Assembly: GCA_019694555.1 (NCBI GenBank)
Contig: JAIBBS010000087.1
Location: forward strand, 1-33,815
Direction: 5' to 3'
Length of the DNA: 33,815 nucleotides
Source of the DNA: Nannocystaceae bacterium
Lineage (GTDB): Bacteria > Myxococcota_A > Polyangia > Nannocystales > Nannocystaceae
Shown here: positions 1 to 8,399 of the stretch, in pieces
How the letters are laid out: every line of letters starts with the position of its first letter
How positions within the stretch are numbered: position 1 is the first letter of the stretch
Notes under the pieces: generated by a model
Database searches by the model: none
The model's input: only the letters and a program-made list of their open reading frames with translations
Told to the model about the DNA's origin: nothing
Made by a program: the position numbers and the translations under genes

Positions 1-79
1 CGGCGACGGCCGCCAGCGCGATCGCGGCGCCGCGTCGGAGTGTCGGCCGCGGGCCGGAGCCGCTCGTCGCATGGTGCAT
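1..79 (-). CDS. 5' end of an unidentified secreted or anchored protein (truncated by window edge)
   Basis: Reading the minus strand from an ATG at 79 gives an open frame of 26 codons that runs off the window. It starts MHHATSGSGPRP, then has two arginines followed by an Ala/Leu-rich stretch (GAAIALAAVA), which has the n-region and h-region pattern of a signal peptide or an N-terminal membrane anchor. It is divergent from the ABC-F gene, leaving about 220 bases between the two starts. No family can be assigned from so short a piece. The call rests only on the start codon, the signal-like composition and the divergent layout. Confidence 0.4.
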   Translation of the reverse strand, partial: MHHATSGSGPRPTLRRGAAIALAAVA

Positions 80-302
80 GGCCTGCTCGTCGCCGACGGC
101 ATCGGGCCGCGGCGCGGCGCGCCACCGTCGGCGACGGCGCAGCGCTTTCGCGGCGCGCGAGCGCGCCGGCGGCCGCGCGTGCGCTCGCGCAACCGGGGCC
201 GCGCCGCGAGCAAGCCCGCGGGGCTGGCGAAAGCGTCGGGTCTTGTCTACACACGCCGGCGGCGTGGCCGGTTTGCGGCCGCCGCCGCGGGGAACGAACG
301 CC

Positions 303-1912
<1,610 letters not shown>

Positions 1913-1913
<1 letters not shown>

Positions 1914-1939
1914 CGCGCGGCCCACGTGGGCCCGCGCGC
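1913..1939 (+). terminator. GC-rich inverted repeat after the ABC-F gene
   Basis: Starting in the stop codon, GCGCGCGG-CCCAC is followed directly by GTGGG-CCCGCGCGC, an almost perfect dyad with one bulged base and no separate loop. It could fold into a strong hairpin at the end of the transcript. There is no T-tract, so intrinsic termination is only a possibility; it could instead protect the 3' end or be a chance GC palindrome. Confidence 0.35.
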
Positions 1940-2070
1940 GCCGGCGCGGGGCGGCCCCCAGCGGCGCTCGCCCCGGTGCGCCGGCGGGCCCGGCGTCGCC
2001 CCGGCGTGCTATCGTGACGATCTCTCGCGACGCGCGCCTTCGATGCGCGCGTGGAAGGTCGAAGCTTGCC

Positions 2071-3450
2071 ATGCGTTCCGTCGTCCTCGTCTCGTTCGCC
2101 GGGTTGCTCGCCTGCTACAACCAGCCGCCGCCGATCGGTCAAGGCAGTGACGGCAGCGGCTCGACCGGCGGCAGCGGCAGCGGCACCGACGACACCGTGA
2201 CCACGAGCGAGACCTCGCCGAGCACGACCGCGAGCACGACCGCCAGCACCACCGCCAGCACGACCGCGAGCACCACGGTCACCACCGACCCCACCGGCAG
2301 CACCGATCCCACCGATCCGAGCGCGACCGGCCCCAGCGACAGCAGCAGCGGCGACGCGCCGCCGGCGTGCGGCGACGGCCACGTCGACCTCGGCGAGTTC
2401 TGCGTCGACGACCCCGCCGACGTGTTCGACGTCGGCAACGGCGCCACCGACCTGGTGCTGGCCGACTTCGACGGCGGCGGCGTCGACATCGCCACGCTCA
2501 ACATCAGCGCGTCCACCGTCAGCATCCTCTTCAACGACGGCGTCGGCGGGCTCGGCAACCTGCAGAGCGAGACCGTGGCCGACAACTCCTGCCGCATCCA
2601 GGCCGCCGACGGCGAAGGCGACGGCGACATCGACCTGGTGACCGCGGGCGACACCATCGTGTCGCTGGTCAACGACGGCAGCGGCACCTTCGACCGCAAC
2701 GACTCCGACGTCGCGCCGTTCGGCGGCTGCCTCGATCACAACGATCTCGGCATCCTCAACGACAACGGCGGCCCGCTCGACGTGGTCTTCAGTGGCGCCT
2801 ACAACAACACCTACGCGCCGGGCGTGAACCCCGGCAGCGGCTGGGCCTTCACCTCGCCCAGCGGCATCGGCGGCATCACCGAGGGCAGCTCGGGTGTGAC
2901 CGTGACCGAGTTCCTCTACGACGTCGACAACGTCGCCGACGTCATCGTGCTCAACCAGTACGGCAGCAACGGCGAGCTGTTCCGCGGCAACAACCAAGGC
3001 GGCTTCACCGACGCCGGCACCTACGACGCCTGCGGCGGGCTCGGCTTCGGTGCCCGCTTCGCCGCCACCGGCGACCTCGATTCGGACGGCCAGACCGACA
3101 TCGTGACCACGTGCATGGAGGGCAACTTCACGGTCGCGTTCGGCAACGACGACGGCAGCTTCGACGCGCCGGTCGAGGTGCTCTACGACGGCGCGCACCG
3201 GCCCCTGATCACGGATCTCAACGGCGACGACTACCCGGATCTGCTGGTCAGCTCGAGCTCGCTGTCGCGGATCAACGTCTACATCAACGACGGCACCGGC
3301 ATGCCCGGCGCGCCGGTGCAGCTCGACGTCGGCGGTCCGGCGCGCTCGGTCGCGGTCGGCGACATCGACGGTGACGGCGCGCTCGACATCGCCGCCGCGT
3401 TCAGCGACGGCAGCGGCGGCCACGTCGCGCTGTGGCGCGCGATGCCCTGA
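2071..3450 (+). CDS. Secreted lipoprotein with Thr/Ser linker and FG-GAP/VCBS repeats
   Basis: A 459-residue predicted lipoprotein. The N-terminus MRSVVLVSFAGLLAC gives a signal peptide with lipobox LLAC and the modified Cys at residue 15, so the ATG at 2071 is preferred over in-frame codons upstream. A Gly/Ser/Thr/Asp linker of about 85 residues follows. The rest is a chain of repeats with aspartate-rich calcium-loop motifs such as DSDGQTD, NGDDYPD and DGDGALD, typical of FG-GAP/VCBS beta-propellers. Such proteins sit on the outer membrane surface and bind partners or glycans; the ligand here is unknown. A possible -10 (TATCGT at 2010) lies upstream. The gene converges on the Mpo1-like gene with only 22 bases between the ends, sharing a terminator hairpin. 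Confidence 0.85.
   Translation: MRSVVLVSFAGLLACYNQPPPIGQGSDGSGSTGGSGSGTDDTVTTSETSPSTTASTTASTTASTTASTTVTTDPTGSTDPTDPSATGPSDSSSGDAPPACGDGHVDLGEFCVDDPADVFDVGNGATDLVLADFDGGGVDIATLNISASTVSILFNDGVGGLGNLQSETVADNSCRIQAADGEGDGDIDLVTAGDTIVSLVNDGSGTFDRNDSDVAPFGGCLDHNDLGILNDNGGPLDVVFSGAYNNTYAPGVNPGSGWAFTSPSGIGGITEGSSGVTVTEFLYDVDNVADVIVLNQYGSNGELFRGNNQGGFTDAGTYDACGGLGFGARFAATGDLDSDGQTDIVTTCMEGNFTVAFGNDDGSFDAPVEVLYDGAHRPLITDLNGDDYPDLLVSSSSLSRINVYINDGTGMPGAPVQLDVGGPARSVAVGDIDGDGALDIAAAFSDGSGGHVALWRAMP
2221..2277 (+). repeat. In-frame 12-bp tandem repeat coding for Ser-Thr-Thr-Ala
   Basis: Nearly five copies of a 12-base unit encode STTA repeats in the linker of the FG-GAP lipoprotein. Copies differ at third positions (ACG/ACC, GCG/GCC), so the array is slightly decayed. 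Such arrays can change length by slippage, altering how far the propeller stands off the membrane. Confidence 0.8.
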
Positions 3451-3462
3451 GCCGGGCTGGTC

Positions 3463-3488
3463 GGCGCCCGCGTCAGGCCGCGGGCGCC
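3463..3488. terminator. Perfect 10-bp hairpin between convergent genes
   Basis: GGCGCCCGCG (3463-3472) and CGCGGGCGCC (3479-3488) are exact reverse complements separated by a 6-base loop. The loop contains the stop codon of the minus-strand gene. The position between two convergent 3' ends suggests a shared bidirectional terminator. No T-run is present on either side. Confidence 0.5.
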
Positions 3489-3796
3489 TGCGTCTCGACC
3501 AGGCGCAGGCCGACTTTGCGCGTCCACCACAGCAGGCCGACCAGCAGCTGCCGGCGGTCGTCGACGAACGAGGGCTTCTTGCGCTCGAACGCGTGGCCGA
3601 CGAACTGGAAGGTCCAGCCGACGGTGAACATCGCCGCGGCCAGCGGCAGGCCGACCACGGTCGCGCCGACCGGCAGCGACGCGGCGATGAGCGGGATGCC
3701 GACGGTGTGGCAGGCCTGGTTGACGGGGTTGCGGTGATCGGCCGCGTACTTCGTCATCAGTTGCGACCACTCGTGGTTGAGCGTGACCAGTGCCAT
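3473..3796 (-). CDS. Mpo1-like (DUF962/YGL010w) small membrane protein
   Basis: A 107-residue protein with the conserved features of the Mpo1/DUF962 family. There is an N-terminal block with His21 and His30 (YAADHRNPVNQACH), then TVGIPL, a hydrophobic segment of about 30 residues, and GWTFQFVGHAFERKKPSF with His68. Yeast Mpo1 is an iron-dependent dioxygenase that shortens 2-hydroxy fatty acids from sphingolipid breakdown, and these histidines are its likely metal ligands. This copy is about the size of the core domain. The ATG is preceded by a clear ribosome site (AAGGAGAT). The stop of the upstream TetR gene overlaps this start (TGATG), so the two are probably translated together. Substrate identity is inference; myxobacteria do make 2-hydroxy fatty acids. 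Confidence 0.8.
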   Translation of the reverse strand: MALVTLNHEWSQLMTKYAADHRNPVNQACHTVGIPLIAASLPVGATVVGLPLAAAMFTVGWTFQFVGHAFERKKPSFVDDRRQLLVGLLWWTRKVGLRLVETQAPAA

Positions 3797-4479
3797 CAGG
3801 ATCTCCTTGCGGCCGCGCGGCCGCGGGAACGGGTGGGGGCTGCGATCGCGAGCGTGGGCAGGGCCACGCGCAGCAGCGCGTCGACCAGCGCGGCGACGAA
3901 GCGGGCGTCGTCGACCGCGGGCTCGCCGAGCACGTGGGCGTGGACCGAGCCCTCGAGCATGCCGAAGAGCACGAACGCGGTCGCGCGGCGATCGCCGGGG
4001 GTACCCCAGCGCTGCAGCAGCCGCGCGGTACGATCGACCAGGGTGTGCTCGCCGCTGCGCGTGAGCGCGTCGAGCTCGGGGTCGGCGTGGCGGCGCTCGG
4101 TCAAGACCGCGTGCAGGCCGGGATCCTCGCGGTGCGCGTCGATGACCAGCTGCACGACCTCGCCCATGCGTGCGCGCGCCAGCGCCGGCAGCGAGCGCGC
4201 GTCCGCGGGCGGCGCGGCCTCGAGCAGCGCCAGCGTGCGCTCGGTGAGCTCGGTCTGGCGCTGCTGCGCGAGCTCCCGCAGCAGCGCGTCCTTGCTGACG
4301 AAGTACTGATAGAAGCTGCCGGTCGCGACGTCCGCCCGCGCGGCGATGGTCTTGGCCGTGGTTGCGGCGTAGCCCCGCGTCGAGAACTCGTGCTGCGCCG
4401 CGCGCAGCAGCGCGGCACGGGTCCGCACCGCGCGATCCTGCGAGGGCACGCGCACGCGCGCGGCGGAACCGTCGGCCAC
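3796..4479 (-). CDS. TetR/AcrR-family transcriptional regulator
   Basis: A 227-residue regulator with an N-terminal helix-turn-helix of the TetR class at about residues 18-64. The recognition region reads TIAARADVATGSFYQYFVSKDALL, here given only to locate it, and the GSFYQYF core is diagnostic. The rest is a helical ligand-binding domain, which in this family holds a small hydrophobic effector. The start is a GTG at 4479; there is no in-frame ATG at the right place. The gene overlaps the Mpo1-like gene by one base, and a dyad resembling an operator lies just upstream. The simplest reading is a self-regulated two-gene operon responding to a lipid-like or otherwise hydrophobic signal. The C-terminal tail is Arg/Ala-rich and probably disordered. 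Confidence 0.88.
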   Translation of the reverse strand: MADGSAARVRVPSQDRAVRTRAALLRAAQHEFSTRGYAATTAKTIAARADVATGSFYQYFVSKDALLRELAQQRQTELTERTLALLEAAPPADARSLPALARARMGEVVQLVIDAHREDPGLHAVLTERRHADPELDALTRSGEHTLVDRTARLLQRWGTPGDRRATAFVLFGMLEGSVHAHVLGEPAVDDARFVAALVDALLRVALPTLAIAAPTRSRGRAAARRS

Positions 4480-4499
4480 GGCGTGGTTGTGGATCGAAG

Positions 4500-4519
4500 T
4501 GAAACCGACGTCAAGTTCA
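4500..4519. promoter_or_regulatory. Candidate TetR operator dyad
   Basis: The 20-base site has the symmetric form TGAA-N3-GACGTC-N3-TTCA, 14 of 20 positions matching their reverse complement. It lies 21 bases upstream of the TetR start. On the minus strand it contains TTGACG, a fair -35 hexamer, so a bound dimer would block transcription of its own operon. A good -10 is not obvious. Size, symmetry and place fit a TetR-family autoregulatory operator. Confidence 0.5.
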
Positions 4520-4602
4520 GTTTTTGGGACCCGGCGAAGCCGGTCACGGGACCCCTGCGGTCGCTTCGCGCCCAGAGCCCGTGAGCATCCGCGGACAGGC
4601 GC

Positions 4603-5484
4603 TCAGTCCGCGACCGACGGCAGCACGCCGCGGCCGAACTGCGGCGGCTCCGGCTCGGGCTCGCGCAAACGCCTCGTCGTCGGGGGCACCTCGACCGGCA
4701 GCGGCGTCTCGCCCATCGGCGGGTCCTCGACGCGCGGCTGGTAGTCGCTCTCGACGCGGTCGAGGTCGTAGCGGATCGGCGTGCCGTCGGCGGCCGTGCG
4801 GCGATGCGTCGGTGGCTCGGGGATCACCAGCTGCGGTCGCACGGTCGCCTTGGCGACCGTCGTCGGCGGCGCGGCCTGTGGCCGATCGGGGCCGTGCCAC
4901 GCGGCCTCGAAGCGCGCCTTGGCGTCGAGCACCAGCTGCACGTACTCGAGGCTGCGCGGCGGCAATCCGCCGGCGCGCCAGTCGTCGACGTTGCCGGGTC
5001 CGGCGTTGTAGGCCGCGAGCGCGAGCGTCACGTCGCCGTCGTAGCGTGCGAGCAGCTCGTGCAGGTAGTAGCTGCCGGCGTGGATGTTGAACTCGGGATC
5101 GTAGGGATTGGGCCGCGTCCAACGCAGCTGTTGGGCGAGGCCGCTGGCGGTCGCGGGCATCAGCTGCATCAAGCCGCGCGCGCCCGCCGGGCTCTTCGCA
5201 CGGGGCTGGAAGCGGCTCTCGACCCAGATCACCGCGCGCACCAGATCGGCGTCGAGCTGCCAGCGCGTCGCCGCGGCCAGCACCCACGGATCGACCGCGG
5301 CGATGCGCTCGCGCTCCTCGAGCGTGTAGGGCGTCGCGTCGACGTGCGTCGGTGCGACCTCGGTCGTCGTGCCCTGCGAACCGGGTGCGCGGGGTCCGGG
5401 GCCGAGCCCGGCGCAGCCGCTGGCGACGACCGATCCGAGCAGGGCCAACGCGAGGCGGGCAGGGACGAGGGCGCGGATGTTCAC
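4603..5484 (-). CDS. Lytic transglycosylase lipoprotein (SLT domain)
   Basis: A 293-residue lipoprotein carrying a family 1 lytic transglycosylase domain, which cleaves peptidoglycan between MurNAc and GlcNAc to give 1,6-anhydro ends. The GTG at 5484 gives a signal peptide with lipobox ASGC (Cys24). Upstream in-frame sequence is Arg-rich and unlike a protein, so longer starts were rejected. The catalytic Glu is in VES (Glu89), followed by GLMQLMP (104-110), the NI..G..YL helix and AYNAG (158-162). The C-terminal 100 residues are Pro/Glu/Arg-rich and probably disordered, perhaps spanning to the cell wall. No clear Shine-Dalgarno is seen. Which murein process it serves (turnover or making room for an envelope machine) cannot be told from sequence. 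Confidence 0.88.
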   Translation of the reverse strand: MNIRALVPARLALALLGSVVASGCAGLGPGPRAPGSQGTTTEVAPTHVDATPYTLEERERIAAVDPWVLAAATRWQLDADLVRAVIWVESRFQPRAKSPAGARGLMQLMPATASGLAQQLRWTRPNPYDPEFNIHAGSYYLHELLARYDGDVTLALAAYNAGPGNVDDWRAGGLPPRSLEYVQLVLDAKARFEAAWHGPDRPQAAPPTTVAKATVRPQLVIPEPPTHRRTAADGTPIRYDLDRVESDYQPRVEDPPMGETPLPVEVPPTTRRLREPEPEPPQFGRGVLPSVAD

Positions 5485-5935
5485 CCGTCGGTTCGTAGTG
5501 GATTGCCCGCCAGCGGCGAAGTTTTCGTCGAACTCCGGGGTCGGGGCGCGCGCGGCGGATCGCGAGCGCACCGCTGCGGGGCCCGCCCTCGCACGGCATC
5601 GTCCGCTTCGACGATCAGCACGTCGGCTGCATCGACGGCGAGAGTCGGGCGAGAGGAGCACGAGCTCGCTTCGCGCTCGCGCGGCACACCGCGCTCGTCG
5701 TCTTCGCCGAGCGCCGCTGCAGCGAGTCGCACGCTCGAATCGACACCACGCTCGGCGGCCTGCCCGACGTGCCGGTCGGCTGCGGTCGGGGCCGTCGCGT
5801 CGGGCGTCCGCGGCTGGCGGGGGTTTCGCCGCTGCGGCGCGCCGGGCCGAGAGGAACCCCACGAGTGCGCGGGCGGGTGCGACAGCCGGTCGGCCCCCAC
5901 GCCAGGAATGTTTGGATTAGCTTTGGCCTGCACCG
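5485..5935. other. 451-bp gap with a coding-like but start-less stretch
   Basis: This lies between the divergent lytic transglycosylase and the metzincin-like gene. No open frame has a convincing start and a recognisable product. One plus-strand frame (about 5556-5770, after a TAG at 5496) has consistent G/C third positions and reads protein-like (GIVRFDDQHVGC, then HTALVVFAERRC), but contains no ATG, and its only in-frame GTG is near the end. It could be a gene remnant or a chance effect of base composition. The last 35 bases are the most AT-rich part and probably hold the promoter of the downstream gene. Confidence 0.4.
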
Positions 5936-7582
5936 ATGCGACGTACCGCCTTCGCCCTGGCCTTCCTGCCCCTGCTGCCTGCCGCGACGGCGCTTGCGCG
6001 CGAGTCCGCCGGGTATCACCCGTACCTGCCGGCCGATCACGGCGCCCCGTCGCGGATCAAGACCCTCGACGTGCGCGCGCTGCTGGCAGGCCAGGGCAAG
6101 CTCGTCTCGGCGCCGGTCGAACAGCCCGATCTGTCGCGGCTCGATCGCGTGGCCGCCGGACAGGAGCCCGCGGACGCCGACGGCGAGAACCCGCGCACCG
6201 GCTTGCCCGATGGTTGGGTGCAACGCGGCAGCATGGTGGTGCCGCGCGAGATCGACGACGGCTCGCTGCAGGTCGAGCCCGAGACGATCTTCGCGGTCGA
6301 AGACATCCCCGGCAACGAGTACCCGCGCAAGCACACGCTGTTTTTGAACTTCAACGGCGGCGAGCTCAAGTCCGGCACCGACAACTCCGCGGAGAACACC
6401 TCGCAGCTGGCGAAGGCCGGCGCGTATCCGGTGTGGGATCAGGGCGAGCAGAAGGCGGTCTCGATCGCGCAGGGCGTGCAGGCCGACTTCGCGCCGTTCG
6501 GTGTGACGGTGGTGTACGAGACGCGGCCGGGCAACGTCGCGCCGTACACGATGGAGATGATGGGCGGCGACTGGAGCGACACCAACATCGACTCGCCCGC
6601 CGGCGGCGTCGCGCCGGGTGCCGACTGCGGCGCGCTGGGCCAGCGCCACGTGGTGTACGCGTTCTCGAGCTTCTCCGCGGTGCAGATGGCCAACACCGCC
6701 AGCCAGGAGGCCGGCCACGCCTACGGCCTCGATCACACCTTCGACTGCAACTCCGTGATGTCGTACTGCGCCGGCGGTGACGGCAGCTTCCGCGACGGCT
6801 GCGCGGGCCTGTGCGAGTCGCAGTGCCAGGGGCCCAACTCGGCCGGCTGCCAGCTGACGCACGAGATGTTCTGCGGCGAGGGCAGCCTGCAGCAGAACGA
6901 CTTCGAAGAGATGTCGTGGATCTTCGGCGGCAACGAGCCCGACATGGAGGCGCCGACGGCCGAGATCGTCTCGCCGTCCGACGGTGCCGAGATCGAAAAC
7001 GGCGGCGCGGTCGACTTCCGTGCGGTGGTCGACGACAACTACGGCGGCTACGGCTGGAAGTTCGTGTTCAGCAAGGACGGCGAGGTCATCTACGATCAGG
7101 TCGACTACGATCGCGAGGTCGACGACATGTACCGCGCCGCGGTGAACCTCGACGGCCTCGAGCCCGGGACCTACGAGCTCGGCATCGAGGTCCACGATCA
7201 GTTCGGTCACGTGACCTCGGACATGGTGACGATCACGGTCGCCGGCGGCTCCGCGACCAGCGGTGTGGCCGACGGCACCGCCGACGGCGGGTCGGCCTCG
7301 GCCTCGGCCGATGGCGGCTCGGCCGACGGTGGCTCGGCCTCCGGTGGCGACACCGACGGCGGCACCGACGGGACCGGCGGCAGCGACGGTCCGGGCGCCA
7401 CCGGCGACGATGGCGGACCCGCGGAGCGCGGTTGCGCCTGCACGGCCGGCCCTGCCGGCCCGGGCTCGACCCTGGCGCCGTTGGGCCTGTTGGTGCTCCT
7501 GGGCGCACGTTTGCGAGGTCGGCGCAGCCAGGCCCGCCGCCGCGGCGCGCGGACCCTCGGGGCTCGTGTGCGGCCCGCTTGA
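5936..7582 (+). CDS. Metzincin-like surface protein with variant zinc motif and MYXO-CTERM-like tail
   Basis: A 548-residue exported protein with signal peptide 1-22 (MRRTAFALAF onwards). Around residues 130-335 it resembles a metzincin metalloprotease: QEAGHAYGLDH (257-267) followed by a Met-turn VMSY (274-277). The usual motif is HExxHxxGxxH; here the first His is Gln257, while Glu258, His261, Gly264 and His267 remain. Many Cys residues follow (CAGLCESQCQ). Residues about 340-437 look like an Ig-type beta domain, then a Gly/Asp/Ser/Ala linker. The C-terminus has GCAC (Cys500, Cys502), a hydrophobic helix (about 512-523) and an Arg-rich end, the layout of the MYXO-CTERM signal that myxobacteria process to anchor or release surface proteins. 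The tail after the arginines is longer than usual. Whether it is an active protease is uncertain. Confidence 0.75.
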   Translation: MRRTAFALAFLPLLPAATALARESAGYHPYLPADHGAPSRIKTLDVRALLAGQGKLVSAPVEQPDLSRLDRVAAGQEPADADGENPRTGLPDGWVQRGSMVVPREIDDGSLQVEPETIFAVEDIPGNEYPRKHTLFLNFNGGELKSGTDNSAENTSQLAKAGAYPVWDQGEQKAVSIAQGVQADFAPFGVTVVYETRPGNVAPYTMEMMGGDWSDTNIDSPAGGVAPGADCGALGQRHVVYAFSSFSAVQMANTASQEAGHAYGLDHTFDCNSVMSYCAGGDGSFRDGCAGLCESQCQGPNSAGCQLTHEMFCGEGSLQQNDFEEMSWIFGGNEPDMEAPTAEIVSPSDGAEIENGGAVDFRAVVDDNYGGYGWKFVFSKDGEVIYDQVDYDREVDDMYRAAVNLDGLEPGTYELGIEVHDQFGHVTSDMVTITVAGGSATSGVADGTADGGSASASADGGSADGGSASGGDTDGGTDGTGGSDGPGATGDDGGPAERGCACTAGPAGPGSTLAPLGLLVLLGARLRGRRSQARRRGARTLGARVRPA

Positions 7583-7606
7583 CCCCGGGCCTCGGATCCA
7601 TATGCT
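7579..7606 (+). promoter_or_regulatory. Sigma-70-type promoter for rplU-rpmA-obg
   Basis: TTGACC (7579-7584) and TATGCT (7601-7606) are separated by 16 bases. The -35 hexamer overlaps the stop codon of the preceding gene, so the ribosomal operon must start its transcript right at that gene's end. The leader to the rplU start would be roughly 85 bases. Confidence 0.6.
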
Positions 7607-7699
7607 TCGCACTCCCGAGCCGGCGGCCCCGCCGACCTCGCTCGGTGCCCGCGCGGCCGACTCACTCTTCGCTCGGTCGCTCAAGAAGGATCAAAGGTC

Positions 7700-8023
7700 A
7701 TGTCGAACTTCGATCAAGCCGTCGTCCGTACCGGCGGCAAGCAGTACCGCATCGAGCCCGGCGCCGTCGTGCGCGTGGAGAAGCTCGCGGGTGACGTGGG
7801 CAGCACGATCGAGTTCAGTGACGTGCTGCTCGTGGGACGCGGTGCCGAGGCCCGCGTGGGCACGCCGAAGGTCGCCGGTGCGAAGGTCACCGGTGTGATC
7901 ACGGCGCAGGGCAAGCACCCCAAGGTCATCGTCTACAAGTTCCGCCGCCGGAAGAACTACCGGCGCAAGCGCGGTCATCGTCAGCTCTACACCGAGATCA
8001 AGATCGAGGCGATCTCGGCCTGA
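7700..8023 (+). CDS. rplU: 50S ribosomal protein L21
   Basis: A 107-residue protein matching bacterial L21 over its length: AVVRTGGKQYRI near the N-terminus, VLLVG in the middle, and the basic C-terminal block KFRRRKNYRRKRGHRQ followed by YTEIKI. L21 binds 23S rRNA in the large subunit. The N-terminus has a few extra residues (MSNFDQ) before the conserved start of the fold. An AAAGG element lies just upstream of the ATG. It opens the conserved rplU-rpmA-obg arrangement, and the nearest promoter is the one overlapping the end of the previous gene. Confidence 0.97.
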   Translation: MSNFDQAVVRTGGKQYRIEPGAVVRVEKLAGDVGSTIEFSDVLLVGRGAEARVGTPKVAGAKVTGVITAQGKHPKVIVYKFRRRKNYRRKRGHRQLYTEIKIEAISA

Positions 8024-8084
8024 ACCTTCGGTTCGGGTCGGCGCCACGAGCCCGCCGCGCGCGGGTCTGCGAGGGAACGATTCC

Positions 8085-8360
8085 ATGGCACACAAAAAGG
8101 GACAGGGCTCGATCAAGAACGGCCGCGACAGCAAGGCGCAGTTCCGCGGCGTCAAGCGGTTCGGCGGCGAGCTGGTGCAGCCCGGCAACATCCTGGTGCG
8201 TCAGGTCGGCGAGACCGTGAAGCCCGGACCCGGCGTCGGCCGTGGCAAGGACTTCACGCTGTTCGCGTTGGTCCAGGGCCACGTTCGCTTCTACAAGCGC
8301 GGCCGCGAGCGCACCTCGTTCGTCGCCGTCGACGCCGTGGCCGCTGCGGCCGCGGAGTGA
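8085..8360 (+). CDS. rpmA: 50S ribosomal protein L27
   Basis: A 91-residue protein starting MAHKKGQGSIKNGRDS, the conserved L27 N-terminus whose tail reaches the peptidyl-transferase centre. It continues with GVKRFGGE and the usual beta-barrel core. The usual MAHKKAGGS is here MAHKKGQGS. No cleavable N-terminal extension of the Firmicutes type is present. The C-terminus ends in an Ala-rich tail. It lies 61 bases after rplU and 39 before obg, in the same transcription unit. Confidence 0.97.
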   Translation: MAHKKGQGSIKNGRDSKAQFRGVKRFGGELVQPGNILVRQVGETVKPGPGVGRGKDFTLFALVQGHVRFYKRGRERTSFVAVDAVAAAAAE

Positions 8361-8399
8361 TCCGCGGCTGCGCCCGGGCGCGGGCCTGGGGCCTGGATC

